Source of the DNA: Streptomyces sp. NBC_01754
GTDB taxonomy: Bacteria > Actinomycetota > Actinomycetes > Streptomycetales > Streptomycetaceae
NCBI RefSeq assembly: GCF_035918015.1
Contig: NZ_CP109133.1
Coordinates: 1-36,119 of the forward strand
Length of the DNA stretch: 36,119 nt
Direction of reading: 5' to 3'
Position numbers and translations under genes: made by a program. The notes under the pieces were generated by a model. It ran no database searches. It saw only the letters and a list, made by a program, of their open reading frames with translations, and was not told the origin of the DNA. Shown here one piece after another: positions 1 through 6,825 of the stretch (positions are counted from its first letter, which is position 1; each line of letters opens with the position of its first letter).

Positions 1-19
1 GTTCAGAGGGGACTACTTT

Positions 20-106
20 ATCCTACGGATCGTAAAGACGATAAAGCCCTACGGGCTTTTAAACAATTCCTCCGGAATTGTTTATGAATTCCTCCGGAAT
101 TCATAA
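20..106. other. Left telomere palindromes
   Basis: Four successive hairpin-forming palindromes are seen: 20-30 (stem ATCC), 43-59 (stem AAAGCCC), 61-83 (stem AAACAATTCC) and 82-106 (stem TTATGAATTCC). Read on the plus strand, the loops are TAC, TAC, TCC and TCC. Read on the complementary strand, which ends 3' at this terminus, the loops are GTA, GTA, GGA and GGA, all of GNA type. Streptomyces telomeres are known to form such sheared GNA triloop hairpins in their 3' overhangs. The primary sequence does not resemble the archetypal Streptomyces telomere that I know. Confidence 0.82.
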
Positions 107-761
107 GACGGGTGGGCGGTCGGGCTGGTCCCGACGCTCCGCGCCGGGACCGGTGGTGACGGGTGGTTGGGTGCTGCTCCTTCCCGGCTACGCCTACAGA
201 AGGGCCCGCTGCGCGGGCTGCTGGCAACAGGGAGGGCATGGTTCGGTCGGCGTGCGGCCATTCGGCTTCGGTGGCCCGGGTTCTGATCCTGCATCACTAC
301 CGGGACCGGGGTGCGGATTGGGGATCTACCCCACCCCTCCCTTCTAAACCGACCCGTAGTGCATCATGACTCAGGTCTGGGTAGGGATTGGGATTCTGTG
401 CCACCCCTCCCGGTTCTCTGAGTGCGTGGAGCGCACCTGCTTTCCTTGCCCGACCGAGGCGCGGAGTAAAGAGGTGACCGGCCCATGTTCAGACCGTTCC
501 TGACGAGTCGGATTGGAGCGAATGCGGAAGGTCGCAACAAAGCGCGGTGCGTGAATTGGTGACGTTGCTTCAAAAACCATGGGGATGGACTCTGGAACCG
601 ATCCATACCACCGGACAGAACACCCTGGATAGCACCACGAATTCCACGAACGAGAAATACACAAACCATCCCTGCGGCGCGGGGAACAGGGCCAGGAGCC
701 GACCGTCGACGAGCCCATGTGAGGGCCGTCCCCGCAGACACGGGGGAAGCAACTCGTCCGC
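20..761. repeat. Left terminal inverted repeat
   Basis: This segment is the inverted complement of 35364-36104, with scattered substitutions and single-base indels, for example near 483. It begins in the telomeric palindromes and ends inside the distal, oldest part of the left CRISPR array, after the motif AACTCGTCCGC at 751-761. Bases 1-19 have no counterpart at the right end, so the true terminus is probably not captured exactly or the last bases are assembly noise. Apart from the CRISPR repeats, the part between about 107 and 660 shows no convincing gene; its ORFs have no ribosome binding site and do not look like protein. Confidence 0.93.
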
Positions 762-1363
762 CAGGAGCAGTCCTTGGCCGGACCGGGACCATCCCCGCGG
801 GCGCGGGGAGCAGCGGTTCGCTCAACGTAGCCGTCGCGTAACGCAGGGGCCATCCCCGCGGGCGCGGGAAGCAGCCTGCGGTGTTGGCTGCCCCTTGAAG
901 GGTGTTGGGGCCATCCCCGCGGGCGCGGGGAGCAGCGCCTGATGGAGCGGCTGGACCCGAGCTTCTGGGGGGCCATCCCCGCGGGCGCGGGGAGCAGACC
1001 CGAGCCGCCCGACGCCCCGTCGCGAGCGGGGGGCCATCCCCGCGGGCGCGGGGAGCAGCGGCCCCGATCGAGGGGCAGACGGAGATCGTCGGGGCCATCC
1101 CCGCGGGCGCGGGGAGCAGGTCATGTTCCTCAGCTCGTCCCCGAAGATGCAGGGGCCATCCCCGCGGGCGCGGGGAGCAGCCCGTCGGACCGGTCCAGAA
1201 GTGGCGCAGCTGGGGGCCATCCCCGCGGGCGCGGGGAGCAGGCGACCCGGCCGAGGACGAGCCGACCCGCACCGGGGCCATCCCCGCGGGCGCGGGGAGC
1301 AGGCGACCCGGCCGAGGACGAGCCGACCCGCACCGGGGCCATCCCCGCGGGCGCGGGGAGCAG
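663..1363 (-). CRISPR. Left CRISPR array, type I-E-like, no cas genes
   Basis: Twelve repeats of about 29 nt are separated by 32-33 nt spacers. In the transcribed (minus) direction the repeat starts CTGCTCCCCGCGCCCGC and ends GGGGATGGCCCC. Ten good copies start, in plus coordinates, at 785, 846, 907, 969, 1030, 1091, 1152, 1213, 1274 and 1335. Two decayed copies lie at 722-751 and 663-689. Decay is at the low-coordinate end and the AT-rich leader is at the high end, so the newest spacer is near 1303-1334. Spacers 1242-1273 and 1303-1334 are identical. The oldest spacer (690-721) is also present in the right distal array. The repeat and period match type I-E arrays of actinobacteria, but no cas gene is in the window, so host Cas proteins would be needed. 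Confidence 0.96.
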
Positions 1364-1480
1364 ACTGCGTGACCTGGAACGTTACCGCGCGCTCCCACAC
1401 GCCTGACACACTTTCACCGAAACAGACATAACACCCAATCAGTAATATTGGGTGGCTTATCTCGAACCACCACCAACACA
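1364..1480 (-). promoter_or_regulatory. CRISPR leader, left
   Basis: This stretch next to the newest repeat is far more AT-rich than its surroundings and is essentially identical to 32820-32937 beside the right array. It carries an inverted repeat, CACCCAAT at 1432-1439 and ATTGGGTG at 1447-1454. Position and conservation indicate that it drives array transcription toward the telomere and marks the spacer insertion site. The exact promoter cannot be fixed by eye. Confidence 0.8.
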
Positions 1481-1514
1481 GCAACACCTCCTCAGCCCGC
1501 AGCCCGCAGCTCGA

Positions 1515-1721
1515 TCACCGCACGGCCAGAACCGCGACCGCGGCCACCGCCGCGACGGCCGCTACCAGAACGGTAGCCACGGTCGCGGCCACGCTGATGG
1601 GCTTCTCCAGCCGGGGGTGGCGGTAGGCCACGTACGCGACCCCGACCACGACCAGGACACCGACCACGACCAGGAGCAGCACGACGGACAGGGCGAGAGC
1701 GAACAGGACAGGGCTGGGCAC
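1515..1721 (-). CDS. Small two-helix membrane protein, left copy
   Basis: This 68-residue protein starts at a GTG with an AAGGAG-type ribosome binding site upstream. It has two hydrophobic segments, about residues 4-30 and 44-67, joined by a short basic loop containing YRHPRLEKP, so it should sit in the cytoplasmic membrane as a hairpin. A near-identical copy is encoded at 32580-32786 in the opposite subtelomeric repeat. Both reading frames are intact, with a few substitutions in the first helix, which suggests that the protein is used. I do not recognise the family. It is transcribed in the same direction as the CRISPR leader and array next to it, so co-transcription is possible, but nothing in the sequence ties it to CRISPR function. 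Confidence 0.6.
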   Translation of the reverse strand: MPSPVLFALALSVVLLLVVVGVLVVVGVAYVAYRHPRLEKPISVAATVATVLVAAVAAVAAVAVLAVR

Positions 1722-1826
1722 AGCAAGGGCTCCTTGGCTGACAGGGGTGGTCGGGTGATAGCGGCACGATGGACGGCGAGCGCCCTAGCGGCGCAACCCT
1801 GGTTCGGCGGGCCCCGACGGCCCTGC

Positions 1827-1944
1827 GACTTGCCCTACAACTTGCTCCACAACTTGCTCCACAACTTGCCCTGCAACTGGCCTTACAACTTGCTCTACAA
1901 CTTGCTCTACAACTTGCTCTACAACTTGCTCTACAACTTGCCTC
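1827..1944. repeat. 12-bp tandem repeat, left copy (10 units)
   Basis: The motif AACTTGC recurs every 12 bp at 1827 (variant GACTTGC), 1839, 1851, 1863, 1875 (variant AACTGGC), 1887, 1899, 1911, 1923 and 1935. The right subtelomeric copy has eight units. Iteron-like spacing in a gene-free subtelomeric position suggests a protein-binding array or slippage-prone satellite. Translated frames give only repetitive LQLA-type peptides. Confidence 0.85.
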
Positions 1945-2854
1945 ACCGGGCCGGGCCGGACGGGCGAGCCCGCAGGTCAGGGCTGGTGGTCAAGGGGTGC
2001 GGTGTGTGCCGACTACTTCCCTGAGACACCCCCTGGAAGTCCGACCCGAGGAAACCGCCGGCCTTCGAGGGTCACCTCCTGGTGCTCGTCGGCGTCACCG
2101 ACCGCCATCCGGCACCGCCGGGCCACCGCCACGCACGCAGCACGGCACACCCGCGCCTTGAGCACCGTCGGGACACCGGCCGGGGCGGTGGGGACGAGTT
2201 CCGGGCGGAGAATCGCCCGGTGACCACCCACCGCCGCCCGCTGAGCACCGGACCCGCACCCGCACCCGCTTCCGCTTCCGCTTCCGTCGACAACCCCGGG
2301 TTGCCGCCCGGCGAGGCCGGTACGCCGACACGCGCCAGCCTCGCCGCGGAACGCCTCCCGACCGTCCCCGCCGAGGATCAGCTGGTGCCCGCCCGTCCCG
2401 CGGGGCGACGTGTCCTGGGAGCCGGACCCGGAACCGCCGGACCGTGACCCGGACTGCGACCGGAGCTGTGACACCGGCTGTGACAACGGGCGGTGACAGC
2501 CAAAGCCCGGCCGACCCGTGTCGGCACCCGATGTCGGCATGCGCCCGAGCGCGCCCCTACGCGTGCGTGTGGGCGCGGCACACCCGGCACCCGGACCCCG
2601 ACCCCGGACCTCTTCCGCGGCTACCGCGCGGAAAGAGGTGTCGGCGCCGGAACGAGGCTTGCCCACGGGGTCTGAGCTGCGGAAACAGGCGGTACCCGGA
2701 CCGGGCGACTCCCCCGCCGGTCCCACCGCCGGTGCAACCACCGGTCCGCCTGTGCAGACAACCCTGGGCGCAACCCACGGAACAACCCACCGAAGGCCGC
2801 CCCGGCGACCGTTGGGCAAGCCAGGGCTTGCCCAACGGGTGACCAGGCTTGCCC

Positions 2855-3342
2855 GCCCGGACGGGAGGCCGACACGGGGACCGCCGCCCGGGGCCTGCCG
2901 GGTGGCGGTCGCCACCGCCCGGGTGGCGGTGACCGTGAAGCCCGGGGGTGAAGCCGAGCCGATCACCCACAGGCTGACTCACAGCTCGCAGCCGGACACG
3001 CCCGCCAGTGAACGCCGGAGCCCGGCCTCACCCCTCACAGCCCGGAACGGGGCTGCAACCACATCACCCGATGTCACTCCTGGTGACTTCCTTACTTCCT
3101 TCCTTCCCGAGCGAAAAGCCCGCTCACGGCCCTGGGAGACCGGAACGGGCCCTTTCCGGGGGAAGGAAGGAGGAAAGGAAGGAAGAAGTAATCACCGTGC
3201 GTAACAGCCGGTGCGACCGACACAACGAGCGTGACGCCCTATACGGCGATCTCCGGGCCAAACAGAACCGCCACGGACCTGGGAGGCCCGGGGCGGCAGA
3301 AAGCGCGGGAGGGCGGCGTACAGCCACCTTCCTGGCGGTGCC
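2855..3342. other. Intergenic stretch between left repeat and replication operon
   Basis: There is no supported gene here. The notable content is a pyrimidine-rich tract at 3087-3108 (CTTCC repeats) and a complementary purine-rich tract at 3158-3187 (GGAAG repeats), which together could form a long imperfect hairpin. This lies downstream of the helicase gene that ends at 3343, so it may serve as transcription terminator for the replication operon. Confidence 0.5.
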
Positions 3343-4728
3343 TCAGGTGTGCGCCATGTCCACGAAGCGCGAGTAGTGGAGTTGCGCGGCCACGGTCACC
3401 CGGGCTGTCGGCCCGAACCTGTTCTTCTCGATCACGAGATCGACCTCGCCGGCGCGCGGCGATTCCGGTTCGTCCATGTCCGGACGCTCGACCTTGATCA
3501 CGACCGAAGCGTCGTTCTTAATCGCCCGCGACTCGCGCATCATGCCGTCGTCGTTGAGCTGCGACAGGGCGATGACGTGGCAGTCGAGCTGGACGGACAG
3601 GTTCTTCAGGCCCCGGGAGACGGACGCCACGGCCTGTTCGCGGGTGATGTTGCGGGCCTGCTCGACCTCCACGAGCTGGAGGTAGTCGACCACCAGGAGC
3701 TCCAGGCCGCCGTCCCGGGCACACGCCCGGGCCGCCGAAGCGATGTCGCCCAGCGACGCGCCGTCGGGCCGGTAGACCCGCAGCGGCAGTGCCTGGAACA
3801 GCTCCGGCCCCAGACGCCGGACGGTCTCCCAGCCCTCCGCCGTGAGGCCGCCCTGGTGCGTCAGGTGGTGAAGGGCGATCTTCCCCTCGGCAGCAGCGAT
3901 CTTCTGCATGAGCTCGGTGCTGCTCATCTCCAGCGAGGAGAACATCGTCCTGGCGCCCGTCTTCGCCGCGGCGACGGCGGCGTTGAGCGCGAAAGTGGAC
4001 TTGCCCACGCCGGACGCGGCCCCCACGACGGTCACGTTGCCCGGCCGCATCCCCGACGTGATCGCGTCGAGGTCGGCGAACCCGTACGTCAGACCGATCT
4101 GCCTGCCGTCCTGGATGTCCTCCAGGTCCGCGACGAAGTCGAGGTACAGGTCCCCGACCGCGGGCGGTGCCTCGTGCAGGCCCGGCGTCCCCGCGACGAT
4201 CTCGGTGAGCTGCCGCTCCACCAGATCGCGCACCTCGTCCTCGCCGCCGGCCTCGCTGTAGGCGAACTCCACGATCCGCTGCGCCGACTCGATGACCGCC
4301 CGCCGGTACGCCTTGGCCCGCACGATCTCGGCGTAGTGCGGGCCGTTCGCGGCGGTGGGCACGGCCTGCACGCAGGTGTGCAGGTACGGGGCGCCACCGA
4401 CACGGGTGAGCTCACCGCGCCGGGTCAGCGCGTCGGCGACCGTGATCGCGTCCACGGGCTCACCCGCCGCGTGCAGGTCGCAGACCGCGCGGTGAATCAG
4501 CGCGTGGGCGGGCCGGTAGTACTCCCCGGCGACGATGCCCGTCTCCAGGATCTCGGCGAAAAACCGGGACGCGCTGCCTGGACTCCCCGAGAGCAGCAGC
4601 GATCCGATGACCGACTGCTCGGCATCGAGGTCCTGCGGCGGCACGCGGGTGAACGCGGCCGACTGCCCGCCGTCGTACTGCCCGCCGGGGACGTCGTCGT
4701 CATGCTGGGACGGGATGGTGGTCGACAC
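3343..4728 (-). CDS. DnaB-like replicative helicase
   Basis: The product of 461 residues is a hexameric 5'-3' DNA helicase of the DnaB family. The N-terminal DnaB domain spans about residues 31-145 (starts PQDLDAEQSVIGSLLL). The RecA-like motor follows, with Walker A GAASGVGKST at 236-245, Walker B LLVVDYLQL at 344-352, sensor VIALSQL at 385-391 and an arginine-finger-like EKNRFGP near 434-440. The GTG at 4728 is chosen because AGGAG lies 9 nt upstream; an open frame continues to 5007 but would overlap the gene before it. It follows the initiator gene in the same direction, 83 bp apart. In pSLA2-type Streptomyces linear plasmids an initiator and a DnaB-like helicase form the replication module, and this pair fits that plan. 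It probably unwinds from the iteron origin inside the upstream gene. Confidence 0.93.
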   Translation of the reverse strand: MSTTIPSQHDDDVPGGQYDGGQSAAFTRVPPQDLDAEQSVIGSLLLSGSPGSASRFFAEILETGIVAGEYYRPAHALIHRAVCDLHAAGEPVDAITVADALTRRGELTRVGGAPYLHTCVQAVPTAANGPHYAEIVRAKAYRRAVIESAQRIVEFAYSEAGGEDEVRDLVERQLTEIVAGTPGLHEAPPAVGDLYLDFVADLEDIQDGRQIGLTYGFADLDAITSGMRPGNVTVVGAASGVGKSTFALNAAVAAAKTGARTMFSSLEMSSTELMQKIAAAEGKIALHHLTHQGGLTAEGWETVRRLGPELFQALPLRVYRPDGASLGDIASAARACARDGGLELLVVDYLQLVEVEQARNITREQAVASVSRGLKNLSVQLDCHVIALSQLNDDGMMRESRAIKNDASVVIKVERPDMDEPESPRAGEVDLVIEKNRFGPTARVTVAAQLHYSRFVDMAHT

Positions 4729-4811
4729 TGGTGGGGTCTCCTGTTCGGTCAAGCGGTCAGGGGCATTTCGCGGGCCGCTCCCCGGCATGGGAGCGGCCCG
4801 CACCGGCTCGG

Positions 4812-5699
4812 TCAGGCAGGCACCGCCAGCGCGCAGTCCAGGCAGCCCTTCCGGTAGCGGGCCGGATGATCCGGACACCGCTCCGTACCGCCAGCCCCCC
4901 GCCCCGGCCCGGCCTGCCCCGGCACCGGCACCCGCGACGACTCCGCATGCTGCACCAGGTCCCGCCAGCCGTTCGCGGGCATCTCCGCCGCACGAGCCGC
5001 CAGCCACTCCACCGGGTAACCCGCCGCGAGCAGCTGCACGGCCTGCCCGCGCAGCCGCTGCCGAGACCCGTTCACCAGCGGCCGGCCGAACGCCTCGGCA
5101 TACGCGGCCACGACCACATCAGCCCCGACCGGCCCCGGCGCAGCCGCCTCTCTCTCGTCCTCACCCGACTCCGGGGCGTCACCCGTGGGACGACCGCGAC
5201 CAGAGAGAGAAGAGGGACTAGAAGAAGGAAGGAGAAGGGGTGCAGATTCTGCACCCCCATCCCCCGCAGATTCTGCATGGGGGGGTGCAGAATCTGCGGG
5301 GGGGGGTGCAGAATCTGCATGGGGGTCTGAGCTGGGGTTTTCCTCGGGCGGTGTGTTGGCGGCGTCGAACGTCAGCTCCTCGATGAGCGTCGGCCCGTAG
5401 TCCGTCTTCGAGCGCTTCATCGCTGCCAGCTTGTCCAGGTTGATCCGGAACAGGTTGGCCATCTGCGCCCTGTTCTTCGGGTTGAGGCGCTCCTTCGACT
5501 TCAGCAGGCCCCGGGCCTCCAGGCGCGCCCGGTTGTCCTGTGCGGCCCGCAGCGTCATGTGCGCCTCGTCCGCGAGCTGCTTCATGTGTGCGATCACGTA
5601 GCCGCGATTGTCGGTGTGGTTCGCGCACGCCATCAGGAACGCGCCCTCACCCGTCTTCAGCCCGCCGGCCTGGAAGACCAGGTTCATGTGCTGGATCAC
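4812..5699 (-). CDS. Winged-helix plasmid replication initiator
   Basis: The product is 295 residues. The N-terminal part (about 10-95) is a helix-turn-helix/winged-helix region with the segments GEGAFLMACANHTDNRGYV and LRAAQDNRARLEARGLLKS. A Pro/Ala/Asp linker about residues 110-190 follows, then a helical C-terminal region and a CPDH...CLDC cysteine cluster that could bind zinc. The GTG at 5699 overlaps the TGA of the gene before it (GTGA), which indicates translational coupling; an ATG at 5687 is an alternative. Four palindromic iterons lie inside the linker-coding DNA, as expected for phage-like plasmid origins located within the initiator gene. Followed by the DnaB-like helicase, it is best read as a Rep1-like initiator that binds its own coding sequence. 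Family membership is inferred from architecture, not from a close match. Confidence 0.75.
   Translation of the reverse strand: MIQHMNLVFQAGGLKTGEGAFLMACANHTDNRGYVIAHMKQLADEAHMTLRAAQDNRARLEARGLLKSKERLNPKNRAQMANLFRINLDKLAAMKRSKTDYGPTLIEELTFDAANTPPEENPSSDPHADSAPPPADSAPPHAESAGDGGAESAPLLLPSSSPSSLSGRGRPTGDAPESGEDEREAAAPGPVGADVVVAAYAEAFGRPLVNGSRQRLRGQAVQLLAAGYPVEWLAARAAEMPANGWRDLVQHAESSRVPVPGQAGPGRGAGGTERCPDHPARYRKGCLDCALAVPA
5241..5319. other. Candidate replication origin: four palindromic iterons
   Basis: Four copies of a 12-13 bp near-palindrome occur at 5241-5253, 5265-5277, 5286-5297 and 5307-5319. The first two read GCAGATTCTGC and the last two its complement GCAGAATCTGC, so the pairs point toward each other. 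Start-to-start spacing is 24, 21 and 21 bp, about two helical turns, and G/C runs separate the copies. All lie in the linker-coding part of the initiator gene and encode the repeated peptide ADSAPP/AESA. Known Streptomyces linear plasmids (pSLA2 type) place the origin in the initiator gene with iterons, so this is the best origin candidate. Confidence 0.72.
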
Positions 5700-5965
5700 C
5701 GGGACGACCCCGCCCCGGCCGCGCTGCGGACCTCCGCCGCCAGCAACGATGCCCAGATGTCGTGCGCGGTGCGCGGGAGACCTCCCTCCGCGCGGCACCG
5801 CCAGTACATGAGCACCAGCAGCCGCAGCGGCTGTGCCGCGCACAGCTCCAGCTCCTCACGGCTGACAGCGACCTCGGACGCCATCACCCCCCGCCGTGTG
5901 GGGCGCTTCCGGGGCGCCGGGACCGAGCCCTCTGGCCTGCTGCTCTGCTCTCCGCGTACGCTCAT
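5696..5965 (-). CDS. Small protein leading the replication operon
   Basis: This 89-residue protein has one predicted alpha-helical core, about residues 28-75, that includes SREELELCAAQPLRLLVLMY and an RTAHDIWASLLAAEV segment. I do not recognise the family. The ATG at 5965 has GGAGG 11 nt upstream; the frame is open from a TTG at 6010, and a later ATG at 5884 follows a G-rich stretch. Its stop overlaps the GTG of the initiator gene, so the two are probably translated in concert. A role in controlling replication or initiator expression is inferred from position only. Confidence 0.6.
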   Translation of the reverse strand: MSVRGEQSSRPEGSVPAPRKRPTRRGVMASEVAVSREELELCAAQPLRLLVLMYWRCRAEGGLPRTAHDIWASLLAAEVRSAAGAGSSR

Positions 5966-6038
5966 CAGTGAGCGCACCTCCGTCCTGGTAGATCGAGAGT
6001 GCTTCTCCAACCGGGATTGCGGCCCGATTGGACGTACT

Positions 6039-6063
6039 GGCCCCGCCGTCGGCGGGGCCTTTT
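6039..6063. terminator. Intrinsic terminator hairpin
   Basis: A perfect 9-bp stem GGCCCCGCC/GGCGGGGCC with a GTC loop is followed on the plus strand by TTTT. On the minus strand it lies just after the glycosyltransferase stop at 6073, so it probably separates that operon from the replication operon, although the T-run faces the other way. Confidence 0.7.
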
Positions 6064-6072
6064 ACGTGTGAC

Positions 6073-6825
6073 CTACCGGTCCCAGCGCCAGCCTGTCAGC
6101 CGGAGGGCTTCAGCTTGAGCGCGGACCGTTGTACGTAGCCCTGACACCCCGACAGCCTCCGCGTACGTGGGATCGGCCGTCGTCTGCTGGGGATGCTTCC
6201 GGTAGAAGCCGCCGGGCTGCGAGATCATGTGTCCGGTACTCACCGCCGCGCACCGCAAAACGATCGCGACTGTTTCCCAGGCCGGGAGGGCAGACCATCC
6301 GCCTAGCGCCAGTAGCAGCGGCGTGCGGACGGTGATGTGTGTACCGAGGACCGGGAAAAGGTCGCGATCGTAGGCGGCCAGAAGGTCTTGGTACGAGAGC
6401 GGGCCATTGGGCGGGTCGTACGGGCCGGGACGGGTCGAGCCGTCCGGTAGCAGGTCGATTCCTGCGGAGATGCACCATCCGATGGATGGATGTGCAGCCA
6501 TCGTTTCGATGTCGCGCGCGATGGCTCCGTCAGTGAGCAGATCGTCTGCGTCCAAGGTGCGCACCAGCTCGCCGTGAGCACGCGACAGGGCAGTGGTCCG
6601 TGCGACGCCAGCACCTCCCCGGCGGGCCATTCCGGTGGTGATCCACTGGTCGTGCGGCAACGTCTTCGCTGGCACTCCAGAGGTTCCGTCTTCCTGGATG
6701 ACCCACTCAAGCTCCCATCCGGCGGGCAGCTTGGTGCGCTGTCTGCGGACGGATTCGTACGCCTCGCGGAGGTAGGTCTGGCCCCCGTCATAAACGGCCG
6801 TCACCAGACTGAAAATGCTAGCCAT
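6073..6825 (-). CDS. Family 2 glycosyltransferase-like protein
   Basis: The product of 250 residues has the GT-A fold signature of family 2 glycosyltransferases. The N-terminal strand SIFSLVTAVYDGG and the following VIQEDGTSG mark the nucleotide-binding half. The metal-binding DxD-type motif is LDADDLL at residues 91-97, preceded by GVARTTALSRAHGELVRT. No transmembrane segment is evident, so it is probably cytosolic or loosely membrane-bound. The sugar donor and acceptor cannot be told. The ATG at 6825 overlaps the last 8 bases of the upstream GntR-type regulator, so the two are one operon. A sugar transferase is an unusual cargo for a compact plasmid; it might modify the cell surface and affect phage or mating recognition, which is speculation. 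Confidence 0.85.
   Translation of the reverse strand: MASIFSLVTAVYDGGQTYLREAYESVRRQRTKLPAGWELEWVIQEDGTSGVPAKTLPHDQWITTGMARRGGAGVARTTALSRAHGELVRTLDADDLLTDGAIARDIETMAAHPSIGWCISAGIDLLPDGSTRPGPYDPPNGPLSYQDLLAAYDRDLFPVLGTHITVRTPLLLALGGWSALPAWETVAIVLRCAAVSTGHMISQPGGFYRKHPQQTTADPTYAEAVGVSGLRTTVRAQAEALRLTGWRWDR

Larger units (their letters stand above)
1364..2854. repeat. Subtelomeric inverted repeat, left copy
   Basis: This block is the inverted complement of 31347-32937. It contains the CRISPR leader, a small membrane-protein gene, a 12-bp tandem repeat and about 0.9 kb without a recognisable gene. The copies differ in tandem-repeat number, in a 12-nt microsatellite change near 2262-2285, and in a 126-bp segment (about 31615-31740) present only on the right. 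A 12-bp-arm inverted repeat at 2811-2836 (GTTGGGCAAGCC and complement, 2-nt centre) lies close to the inner boundary. Confidence 0.92.

Noticed and set aside
364..1398. Long minus-strand open frame of 344 codons through the left array
   Set aside because: It is made of translated CRISPR repeats (PRPRGWP, APAGMAP) and has no ribosome binding site; the periodic repeats explain it. The same holds for the plus-strand frames at 902-1406 and 32959-33966.
1542..1606. Possible regulatory repeat GCGGCCGCGG-rich stretch in small membrane gene
   Set aside because: It codes for the alanine/valine-rich second helix of the membrane protein, which explains the repetition.
1769..2161. Peptides of LQLA or YNLL repeats from the 12-bp satellite
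   Set aside because: The periodic DNA gives periodic peptides in several frames, and nothing else supports translation.
2262..2285. CACCCG and GCTTCC short tandem repeats
   Set aside because: A simple microsatellite that differs by 12 nt between repeat copies; no further signal around it.
2013..2966. Open frames on both strands in the subtelomeric repeat, also 31796-32335 and 31889-32323
   Set aside because: They are low-complexity, with no ribosome binding site, and different frames are equally GC-biased. The two repeat copies differ by an indel that changes the frame near 2035. No frame is clearly protein.
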